Source: Pipra filicauda (taxonomy: Eukaryota; Chordata; Aves; Passeriformes; Pipridae). Taken from it: a stretch of DNA of 64,000 nucleotides. Below, one piece after another: positions 47,845 through 58,417 of the stretch (positions within the stretch are counted from its first letter, which is position 1; every line of letters begins with the position of its first letter). The stretch spans positions 434,001 through 498,000 of the forward strand of contig NW_024104909.1 in NCBI RefSeq assembly GCF_003945595.2. The letters run 5' to 3'. The notes below the pieces were generated by a model. The model saw only the letters and a list, made by a program, of their open reading frames with translations, ran no database searches and was not told the DNA's origin. The position numbers were made by a program, and so were the translations under genes.

Positions 47845-50800
47845 AATAGTCCCCATAAATACAGATTTGGCAACTGTTGAATGTTAAAAATAGGAGAGAG
47901 TATTTGCTACTGAAAATCATCTTTAGATTCAGCAGCACCTTGGACCCAAAGGATACTAAATCTCCTGGGCTGAGGGTATTCCCTATATTATTTATTGCAT
48001 GAACATTAGACTAGGTTAGTGCTTGAAAAATCATTTAAGATTTGACCAGATTAAAAAAAGAAAACCAACACAGGAAAGTTAGAGAGGAGCCAAAAAGAGA
48101 CTGCAATTAGAGGTAAATACCTTTCAGGGTGGTTTTTTTGTTTGGTTTGGGGGGGTTTTTGGTATTTTTTAATTATTATTTGGCTGTCACGTTACATTCC
48201 AGAAATCACAGTTCAAAATTTAGTTTACAGAGCAGGTCAGAGTCTGATGAAATGGTGTGGCAGCATCTTTCACTGTGTGAGGGAACCTCACTGTAGGTAT
48301 CTGTTTCCTTTCCCTGGAGTGGCAGCGCCTGGATATCAATACTTGCACTCCCAGATTTTTGGCAAAGTGCAGAGAGGGTGTCTTTAAAAGGCATGGAGAA
48401 AACTGCCTCCTGTCTTTCTAAAAAGAGAAAGCAAGAGCTGATGGGTTGCAGAGAAGCACAACCCAGGAGTGAGTTCCCCATCAGTGCAGGAAGGAGCTCA
48501 AGCCAGTCCTGAACTGCAGAGCCCTTGTTATGACCTTGCTGGCTGCTTGTGTCAGTCATATAAAACGAGATATTAAATTATTGAAAGTGAAGAGTTGACA
48601 CTGTCCATCACAGACTGCAGCAGGAGATTAAACCACTTTCTAGCTGGGAAGGGACTTTTGCCCTGCCCTGGCAGTGACAGGCACTGGGGTTCTCACAGGG
48701 AAACAGTTTCCTTGGAAATTCCAGCTTTGTGTGAGGTAAGATACTGCAGAAGGAGAGGGGTGTGAAAATAGAGCTCAGGTAGTTCTGTAAATTTAATTAT
48801 GGGGAGAAATGTGATTAAATGGCTAAACCATGGGGACTCTAAGGGAAATGATGGGAAGATAAATAGAGAAGGAACAGCATTATTACAAAGGGAGTGTAAT
48901 CAATACAGTTTGGATTTTATTGCATCAGGGTAAGGAATATTGCTGTGTCCCAGCACAGAGGGATGGTACTGGAAAGCATGGAATCAGAAAAGGAAGCTCA
49001 CCTGCTTATCAATATTTGTGTTAATCCCCCCTCCCCTGTAGGAGCAGACATGCCATCTTTAACAGCTGCAGGGAGGGCCATAAAAATGGGATTAGACTGG
49101 CATAACAGCAACTCCTGACCCGAAGTCTGAGGATAAATGAGCTGAAAGGAAGGTATAAATGCCTGAATTAGGGACTTGAAGGACCAGGACATCTCTTCTC
49201 TCCTTTTTCCCATTCCTTCCCAGCAAGTGGCTTCCCACTAATTCCCTGAGAGGGTTTTCCTGCTGCAGCCAGGGCTGGTGGAGTCACTCCTGTGGCCCAT
49301 CCCAGTGTTCCCAGGGATGGGCAGGAGGGAGCCCCATCCTCTGCCTGTGCCTGTGCTCTGCAGCCACCAGCTTTTCTCACACCACCAAAACCTGCTGGAA
49401 TTCCGCCTGGCATCTTTGCACACGGCCTTATTTATACTCTTGTTTATTTTTGTGCATGCAGAAAATAATCTGTGTGAGTGCCTGCATAGGATTTTTGTGT
49501 CGTTGTTAGGAGTATTTTTTAGTGGTTGGGATGGTTCTCTGGTTTTTTTTAAGTTCAGAGAACTGCCTGATAAAAGAAAAACAAACTGAACAAAGGAGCC
49601 AAGTACAGAAATTTACTGTTTCTTTTAAAATTCAGGACTAATAAACCCACAGTGGACATCTCACCTGTTGTTATTTTGTCAAAAATATCCTTTACAAATG
49701 CTGCCATGTCAATATTCAGAGCAGTTGAATTAAAGAAATAAGTGTTTTGGCTCAGCATGCAGGAGCTGTTAGTCTTTGTAACACTTAGAGGTTTTCAGAC
49801 CTGGCAGTCCAGTGATGGAAATGGCTTGTGTTTCTCAGAGATTCGTGATGTAGCTCATTTTTCCTCCAGGGCAGAAAATGCTGTCTACATTAAATGGGTT
49901 TGTTGGGAGGTTGGGTTGCTGTAGCTCATTCCCTGTCTTTGCTTCCCAGAACCACCTCTGGAAAAAGCAGAATTTGAGGATAAAGCCTGCCAGAGTACAG
50001 ATTTGCTATCAGCCACTTCGAGGTTGTGTTTCAACACTTATTTTGAATAAATATAGGGGAGTAAAAGGTTGAGCTTGGCCTTTAGAAATAACACCCCAAG
50101 CACCTCATAGCACTTTCTTCCTTGCCGTGTCCTGAGTTACTTGGTTGCACAGCAACACGCACCGAAAGTTGCATTTTCAAATAAAATATCAGCTCCTCTG
50201 CTTATTCCCTTCTTATTGTCACCTTACTTCATTGATGTAAACGTGCAGCACGGTGCTGTGGGTGTTCTTCCATACTCCATACACCACTTGTGTGGAAAAT
50301 GTCCCTGTTGGTTGTACTAATTCCCTGGGGTGTGCAGAAGGAGGAAGAATACTCTTCCCAAATAATACATCTTGGTTTACCCCATTACAGCTCTACTCCA
50401 TTAATGACTCCTTTTTATACCGGAATATTTCAGACTCAGCGTAGGAGTTGCTTTGTGAAGTGTCACAGAGTCCCAAGGAATACTGAAGCAAATTTAATTC
50501 TCCTATCATAAGGATTTAATAACAAACAAAGCATTAGTTAGGCCATGTTGGTAAAGTTGAAAGGTTTTTACACCTCTTCATTTTCCAAAACTTTGAAAAA
50601 ATAACCTTTTTTTTCCTTCTTTGCTCTCCTGTTGGCTCCACACAAAACCTGTGCTGTGATTCTGCAGGATATTGGCTTTTCTCTGTCCCATTTCAAATGA
50701 CCCCTTTTGAGTATCACTCCTTATGCAGGGATGTGATGGGGCTGGGGAGCATGAGAAAGGAATAAAGAGATTTTTAGAGTCCTTGCTGCCAAACCCAACC

Positions 50801-52919
50801 CTTTCAGCTGACTTCAAAGCCTGGGGGGCAGAGTGGGTGCTGTCAATGTGGCCATGGGCTGGTGTGTTTGCCAGGGAAGGAGAGGACAGGGTGGTGGATT
50901 CTGCTTTCCCAAACCCATTTTTAATGTCTGGTTTGCTGTGGCCTTTTCCCTTTGTCCTCAGTGTGGAGCTCAACCTGGAGGTAATTTTACTGCATGCAGC
51001 AGATTGACAAAATAATTCTGCTGCACAGCACAGTAAGACATAAAAAGTGCCTTTTCAAAAATACAATAAACAAAGAAAAGATGTTTGTTTAGAAAAAAAA
51101 AAAAAGGAGGAGTAATAGGAGCAGAGAAGTAATCCTGTTGCTTTAAGGTAGCTTTTAAAAATAGAAGTAGTAAGTTATTGCTTCAGCTTTTGCCACACTA
51201 AACATATAATTGTAAGCTGATTGTGGTGAATTCCTCACTCGGCAGCCCCCATCGATGGAAGTTTGAAGGACAGGGCCTGACATCTGGAAGCCAGCAGCAG
51301 CTCAGGATTTTATTAAGCAGCACTGCCAAATAAAATCCAGGCACTACAATAAATGATTTAAAAATGAAGATTGACTGTGGGGCAGCATCTCAAAGATGGA
51401 GCGAGCGAGATGGAGTTCGGGGCACTGTGTGGGAGCACCAGGGCTTTCCCCTCAGCTTTGGAGCCTGAGGGGGACATGGTGGATGTGGCTGTGGGTTTCT
51501 GTGGTGGTTGGAGTGCTCAGGAGTTGGAAGATATGACTGGAATGGACGGAGAAACTGCAAAATTGCTGTCGGTGTGCCTGGCTTCCATTTATTGGAAAGG
51601 TTACGGCCGAGGGCTGGTTGGTGTTGTGCATTACAGAGCTAACCCGAGGTTTATAGAATATGATTTTGCGTCTGTGAAGAAGGTTGTGAGAGAGTGAGTG
51701 ACCTTATCACCCAGAGCAGAAACCTGCCCTCTTCCCCAGGCTGCAGCTGGCCATATTTATTTGCAGCGTTCACCCCGTGGACAGAGGCAGTCGAGTGCGG
51801 TCGATGGTGTGACAGTCGGGTCTGGCTGTAACGGGGTGACAAGTGTCAGGGCAGGGAGGAGACACAGAGCTGACCCCCATGGGAGCCAGCAGCCATCCCC
51901 TGAGCCAGGGGCAGCATCCCGAGGGACACTGGGATCTGGCAGCGCAGAAGAACGAGCCTTTCCCCTTCTGCACGCTGCTGACCCCCACGCTTTTCAGGGC
52001 ACGTCGGTGCCTTTCAGCGCTGAGCAGGAGATTGCCCATCCAGTGGCAATAAAATGAACTCCTCTGAATTCAGAAAGCAGTGATTAACAGCTCCTTCTTA
52101 GTCTTTGTGTCTAGAAATAACCCAGAACATCACAAGGCAAAGTTCAAGGAAGTAGAAGAAGTGATATGCTAAACAAAATCCCAAGCTTTCATTTTGCGAA
52201 CAGGTTTTTGATACAGCTCAGCTTGATACAACCTGCTATTTACCAGCCTGGCCTTTAATATTGGATCTGCTTCCCAATTATGCTTCAATTCATACACCAG
52301 TTGCAGAGGGCGTGTGTGGGTGTACGTGCGAGAGAGGGAGATTGATTTTGTTCTTTAAAAATGTGAAGTCTGCACTAACTCTGAAAACCCATCAGAATTT
52401 CTAGCACTTAAATGCCATTTCCTTTCTCAGTGTGCTACCAGCACTAAGTGATGTTCACGACAACTCCCTGGCAAGTGGAGCAATGCATGCTGGTTTTCAG
52501 AAGGAGAATATTAATACAGATATCAGTGAAAACCAGGCTGCAGATCCTTTCCACAAGTAAAGGGTTAATGTGAGAGCTCAAATTACAACTTGGAAGCGAA
52601 TACATAAGGTCTTAGCTGTGTTTTTCAGAAGCAGACGAGTGAAAATGGAATAAAGAAAGTACATTTCGGTCCTGGCTGTTGCTGTGTGTTTGAGTCATCC
52701 CTTGTGCCTGGGCAGCAGGTTTGGGTAACCCTACATGCCACCACTTCACACACAACATCTTTTTATATTTCTGGTTGTTCTTCCCAGCCTTTTCCTGTGT
52801 GCTGTATTCCCGAGCCTTGACAGTGCTTTGGGAGTCACTGTATTTCATATCTGAGAAGCCCAAAGGAGTGTTGTCTTTGTCTTTCTGCAGCTCTGACTGT
52901 TCATTTCTATTTTCTGCAG
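47845..52919 (+). other. ADCY9: ADCY9 intron 1, last part
   Basis: No exon is seen before the acceptor. A T/G-rich tract lies at 48130-48180 and a 13-base A run at 51093-51105. The stretch near 52190-52310 looks non-repetitive and might be conserved. The intron ends with two copies of TTTCTGCAG, at 52882-52890 and 52911-52919; the second is the true acceptor. Confidence 0.75.
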
Positions 52920-53092
52920 GTTTGAAGACCTATCTGATCTCAGGTCAGAAGGTAAGGGAGCCCCACTGCAGCTGCTCACAGGCATTGCTTCCTGGCTTGG
53001 AGTCCACAGAGGGAGCCAGGACACAGGGAGCATCCTCAGCTGAGAACTCCAGAGACTCCACCGAGCCTCTCAAACAGGTGGAGAAACCAAAG
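52920..53092 (+). CDS. ADCY9: ADCY9 coding exon 2: end of C1a and start of C1b
   Basis: The exon completes Gly567 (G from exon 1 plus GT here) and encodes residues 567-624, beginning LKTYLISGQKVREPHCSCSQ and ending LKQVEKPK. The LKTYLISGQ motif is invariant at the end of the C1a domain in vertebrate ADCY9 and follows VVADQLKG directly. The rest is the low-complexity C1b linker, which varies between species. The acceptor is tttctgcag and the donor AAG|gtgagt, phase 0. Length is 173 bases. The short in-frame peptide upstream of 52920 is intron. Confidence 0.95.
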
Positions 53093-53193
53093 GTGAGTTC
53101 TGATCTCAAAGACCAGCAGCACAGACCTCAAAAACCAGGCAAACCAGGGATGGGGAAACCTTACAGGCTTGTTTATGCACTGCTTTACATATA

Positions 53194-53206
53194 TGTGTGT
53201 GTGTGT
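53194..53206 (+). repeat. Short (TG)n microsatellite
   Basis: About six and a half TG units, followed by TATG/TTTG-rich sequence. It lies 100 bases downstream of the exon 2 donor. Confidence 0.8.
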
Positions 53207-54907
53207 ATGTATTTGTTTATATACATGGAGTGACAAAACGTGGTTTGAGGGAGGAAAAAAATTACCAAGTAAAAATTCCTCTCACCAAATGACAGGCAAT
53301 CCCTGAAGTAAGGTGAGCACTTTTTAAAGGTGGTTTCAAAGAAGTATTTCCTTTTATATTTCAGGACTGAGAGGTCAGTGCTGCTTTTTCCATGGTCTGG
53401 ATTTTATGCAGGGGAAAAAGAACATGATTTATGCAGCTACTGTAACTTTTGTGATTTTCTGCTTTTGCTGCTCCTGCCATTCCTCTGTCATGCAGGTTGT
53501 GTACCTGTGAGCCTTTTTATGGGTATTTAACAGACATCCCTGCAGAAAGATAACGGGATTGTTTGTGTGGTGGGAGAAAATGCTCTGAGGGGCTGTGACA
53601 TTGTTATATCTGTTTGCTCTAGAAACCTGTGTCTAGAGCTGAGGGCAAGGATTTGTATGGATTCAGCTCTGAGGAATGATGACACTTTGTTATGTTCACA
53701 CCTCTCCCAAGATCTCTTGACAAGGAAATCTGTGAAACAATGTGTATTGCTTCAGAGCTGTGCTGTTACTCTCCATCCTTCAGCTCAGAACAGATTTCCC
53801 AAACAACAGATGTCTGTTCTCTCTTTTCACTCGGGCTAAGAATTCCTTATCCTGGGCTGCCTGAGCTGGGCACAAATGTCAGAACCAGGGTCCCTGTCCT
53901 TAGACTTCAGTGTGTTCAGTCCTGACTGGATCCCTTCAACACAAGTTTGAGATTGAGCTGGTGGAGTTCATGTGGGGATGATTTTTGTGCTACTCCATTT
54001 TTACTCCTTGTTTGTTTGTTGTCTGGATTAGGAGAGTGTGAGTAGGGCCCCTTTACCCTGCCTCTGCACGTGGGTTTATGTTTTGCAGTAAAGGCACTGC
54101 ATTACAAGTGAGATCAGCTGCACTGTCCAAAGTCAAGTGAGCTCCTTAGAGAGCAAACCAGACCTGTTTAACTGCAGAAGGCAGCTGTAGCCAACTTTAT
54201 CCCTCTACAAAATATGCACTGTCTGTGGTTTGACAGCATCCAAGTTGCTGGTGATACGTTTCTATTCCTTCTCCTGTGTAAGAAAGAATATATTTGGCAC
54301 CCTGCAGGCACCAGCTTTCCATCTCCTTCTTACCTTTCAACGAAAGCACCAGCAAATAAGGCAGGAAAATACATCTTAGAGTTGGTGGGGAGCTGTCCAA
54401 ATGAACCTGTGAGCACTGCCCAGTGCGTGGCCGTGCACGAGTCCAGGTGTGACAGCGAGGGTGGAAACTCCTTCATTTCAAGCAGTGAAGGAAGAATGTG
54501 CCAATTGGAGCAGCATTGCTGAGCTGTCTCTCTGGAGCAGAAGGGAAAGAGAAGGGCTGAAACAAAGCAGTGGAGCTGAGGGTGCTGTTCTGAGGGACAG
54601 TGAGGATGCCTTGGGAATGTCAGGCAGCAGAGGAGGCTGTGACTGAGGACCCTGAAACAACAGCAAAGTACAGGACTGACCAAGGTTGTTATATACAAAC
54701 TTACAGTGGCACTTGTTAAAATGATCCAGGTCCAAAATGAAATGTGTTGTTAAGGATCAGCTCTGTGTTTGCAGGTACAGCTGCACCACTGTCCCTGAGC
54801 AGCTGATACGTGATGTGGAGCACATATGTGCCCCACCAGGCTTTGTTTGCTGCCTAGTCCCTGATTTTCTGCTCTGGGGCTGTTGCTTGGTGTTAATGGC
54901 TGTTTAG

Positions 54908-54962
54908 AGTATCCTCAGTTGGAAGGGGCCCACAAGGATCATCCAAGTGCAGCTCCTGGCTC
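54908..54962 (-). mobile_element. Short CR1 tail fragment, antisense
   Basis: GTATCCTCAGTTGGAAGGGG then CCCACAAGGATCATCCAAGT and GCAGCTCCTGGCTC match the inverted end of a CR1 subfamily ('ttggaagggacccacaaggatcat'). It is only about 55 bp. Confidence 0.7.
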
Positions 54963-55475
54963 TTGAAGTGTTTGAGTGCTGAGTGCTGGTCTGTGCAGTG
55001 CAGAAGTGCCAGCGTGACTATCTGAGTGAGGGAAGGAGAAGCTAAAAGAAGCTGCTAAGAGGAGCACCTCGGACAAGTGCCAGCTCGCTTTCAGCTGCCT
55101 TGGATACCCTGTTGTGCCACAGCTACTGCAGAGAGTTTGTCTGTATGGGTGCCTGGTTTTACTCATCACCCTGAGCCCTGCTCGTCTGGCCAGGGATTCC
55201 TTGAGCAGCCTCACAGTTCACTGACGCTGGAGTGAATTTGTGCTCTGAATTCTGTGAATTCCCTGGGGTCTGATAAGCATCTGTATGGTGGATGCCATGG
55301 AGTGGTGGAGCAATCCTGTGAGTGCTGAGCACGGGCTTAAAAATGTGTTCTGAGACTGTAGTTGCAGCCCAGGAGTGCAGAGTGTCTTTGCCTCTCACAG
55401 CATGGCCAGGTACAGATATTCCAGGCTCCACAGCACAAGGGTGGAGGTGCACCAGCCTTCTCTCTGCTGTTACAG

Positions 55476-55722
55476 TCACAGAGTCTTGGAATGGTTTGGG
55501 TTGGAAGGACCTTAAAACTCATCTCATTCCACCCCCCTGCCATGGGCAGGGACACCTTCCACCAGCCCAGGTTGCTCCAAGCCCCGTCCAACCTGACCTT
55601 GGACACTTCCAGGGCTGGGCAGCCACAGCTTCTCTGGGGAACCTGTGCCAGTGTTTTACTACTCCTGTTGTAAAAATCTTCTTCCCAATATCTAATCTCA
55701 ATTTACCCTCTTTCAGTTTAAA
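55476..55722 (-). mobile_element. CR1 LINE 3'-end fragment, antisense
   Basis: TCACAGAGTCTTGGAATGG, CCTTAAAACTCATCTCATTC, GCCACAGCTTCTCTGGGGAA, then the diverged ORF2 end. The minus strand reads MRLDIGKKIFTTGVVKHWHR, a relic of the CR1 polyprotein terminus. It is 5'-truncated near 55722. Confidence 0.92.
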
Positions 55723-58312
55723 TAAATATGTGTATCAAAAAATGTCCACAAAGAACGACTGCAGTTTAATCACAGATCATGCACAATTTTTGAAAAGGAG
55801 TGGGTTTCTTTGGGGGTTTGTGTGCTGGTTTTTTTTAAAGCCTGCAGCTCACTGGTAGGGTCTGGAGATAATAATTTGCAAAAGAATCATGACTTATATG
55901 CGACTGTTTTAAATACAAAGCTGTAAACAGTGTCAGTGTAGGAGGAGATGACTCCAGCTCTGCAAAAGAGACTTAAACAGGAGGGGCAAAATTACAGGCA
56001 AGATGAAATATTTTTGCTTTAAAGGGAATAAGTGGCCATATTGGATGCCAAGGATGACTTTCACATTTGGGGCTTGAGCAAATGTCAAGGAAAGTCAGGA
56101 GGGAGAATGCAACAGTACTTGATCCATGAAAGGAATCGTGTTTCCTCCTCTGGTGTATCTGCAGTTCATTTAACTGCAAACTGCAGTAAGTGTAGATATC
56201 AATACAGTGCATGTATGTAATTAAAATGGTGAAGACAGAGGCTAAAACTATAATAAGTCTGTAATAGCAGCTGGTTTTTGAACGAAAACGCTGTAACCTG
56301 CTTAAGCAGTTTTGGTATCAGTTTATTTTCCCTATTATCTTTAATGAAATGCCTCACTTGACAGGGAATCATAAGCTGTTGTAAAAATGTTTTAATCATT
56401 GCTTGGTATGAAAACAGAAGGTCCTTTTGCTTGTCTGGGTGTTTGCTGGAAGTGCATTAATGTTTTATTCATGGCAGTGAGGCCACAGCACACGGAGCCC
56501 TGTGAGTGCCTGCAATAGAGAAGGAACTTAATGATGTTCACTTGAACACAGAGGGACTTCTGCCTCTTCCCAAGGGTCAGGCTGCTCTTCCGAGCCCTTT
56601 GCCTCCTGGTTTAACCCCGAGAGCTGAGTGTTTGAGGTGGCCTTCCTAATTTATTAGCAAGATCAAACAGGGAGTATTTTCTTTATTTATTGCTGGAGGT
56701 GTTTGGTTTTTGTTGCCATTAACTGACTTCTGCCATGGATAAATCTATTAACTAACCCTCTAGGAGTTTAGAGGGCTTGTTAGCCTGTTGCCAGTTTGTT
56801 TTTCAAGCCATCTAATAATGCCTTCCACAGAGTGGTCAAGACATTCTTGGCATTTAGTCCGAGATTATTTTTAAACACGACCGTTTGAGAACCAGCTTCG
56901 TAATTTCTTCAGCTGTGCTGGTATTTGTTCAAACTGTGCAGGTTCAGAAGTGGACATAAGTTGCTCTTCTGATGCCAGTTAGGAAACTCAGAGTAATTTC
57001 AGTGCACCAGCCTGGACTGTGCCCCTGAGGAACAGCAGATATGATGGTCTGCTGGCTTCTGAGAAGGCTCAGGGTCTTCATGAAAGCCTTTGAGAGGCAC
57101 TGGTGAGTGGTGAGGTGGGCCAGCAGTCACGGGGAGAGTGGGCTGGGAGAAACACCTGCAGATTAAACATTCTGGGTGATTCAGTTTCAGGCATGACACC
57201 AGAGGGAGAAAAGGGGCTTTGGGTGAAGAGTCAGTTCTGAAAAGACTTAACACCCTGATCTCTGAAACCAAGGGAGAACCCGAAGGCAGAAGTTGTGGGT
57301 TTGGACCAGGAGAACGACAGACTAGAGAGACTTGAACGTGCCCCTCCTGAGTCCAGAAAAAACAGCTAAAATGAACATGGGCTGTTGAGTTTGGGACAAA
57401 AGGCTCAAAGTGCTTTCTGAAAAACTTACCAGGGTGCTGAGTGAATCCCCTCCCACACATCAGCAGACCTCTGGTGAGCCTGGTCGCAGTGACCATCCCC
57501 AGAGCAGGGGAGTTGCCAAGAGGGCTCAAGCACAGGGTGCTCTGAGCAGGATCCTGGCAGGACTGGAGGAGAGAGCGAAGAACCTCGAAGATACAATTCT
57601 GGGGTTCATTCCCCTAAAGAAGATCACATTTTAACTCGAAGGAATTAGCTTGTTTTAAAAGCTCAAGTGCAGCGTTTCAGGTTGCTTCCAAAACGCGCAA
57701 CCTGGAACTGGTACAAGTCCCGAAGGGTTTGCTTTCCGTGTTCCCTGTGACATTTGCTGAGTGTTTGGCTTCAACAACATAGGACAACCTGAGCTCCACT
57801 CCCCTGCCTTAGAGCTCTGTGTGAAAAAGTATTTCCCTTCCTTAGTTTCAGATTTGTTGCTTTCCATTTCCCTGTACTGCTCGTAATGCATCGCCCTGTT
57901 TCGTGCTTTTTCTGGATTTTGCTGCATTTTGTGCTAAGTCTTCACTCCTAATGCCATTCAGGTCCCTTTGCAGGCAGTTTTTACACAAGAAAATTGCACT
58001 CCACCTACTAAGGAGCATTTTACTCCCCTCGGGGAGGTCCTGTGCTAGTATGCAGCGATTACAGTGTATCTGTGATCTTGCACTAGTGCAGCTTTCCTGG
58101 GTTAGATTTAGCTCCAGTGAACAGCAAATCTGTGATTTATTTTTGAAACGGTGCATTCTGTTCCAGTCAAGTTTTGCTCCCTACTTCCCATTCTGTAGCT
58201 TTGTTTATCTTTTAACCATACTGCAAGTATACAAGTGGACCGAATTACAAATTGCATAATACTGCAAGGACACCAGAACATTCCTGGCTAAAATTTTTTT
58301 GTCTCATTGCAG

Positions 58313-58417
58313 CCTTGCCCTTCATGTAGTACTACCCTTGCTCCCCACTGCGATGTCAGCGTAGAGGAAGGAGCTATCCAAAATGGTTGTCAGGATGAGC
58401 ATAAAAACAGTACAAAG
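58313..58417 (+). CDS. ADCY9: ADCY9 coding exon 3: C1b segment
   Basis: The exon is 105 bases, 35 codons, residues 625-659. It begins PCPSCSTTLAPHCDVSVEEG and ends with AIQNGCQDEHKNSTK. The CPSC motif and the QNGCQDEHKNSTK end match the vertebrate ADCY9 C1b region. It is bounded by cattgcag and AAG|gtaatt, phase 0 on both sides, so skipping would keep the reading frame. C1b links the first catalytic half to the second membrane cassette and is a site of isoform-specific regulation in adenylate cyclases. Confidence 0.95.

Larger units (their letters stand above)
53093..58312 (+). other. ADCY9: ADCY9 intron 2
   Basis: Donor gtgagt, acceptor cattgcag. It holds a short (TG)n run near 53194-53206 and two CR1 fragments (about 54908 and 55476). 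I see no other exon or RNA gene. Confidence 0.9.

Noticed and set aside
52721..52919. In-frame peptide upstream of coding exon 2
   Set aside because: It runs through the polypyrimidine tract and two acceptor sites. ADCY9 similarity begins exactly at 52920.
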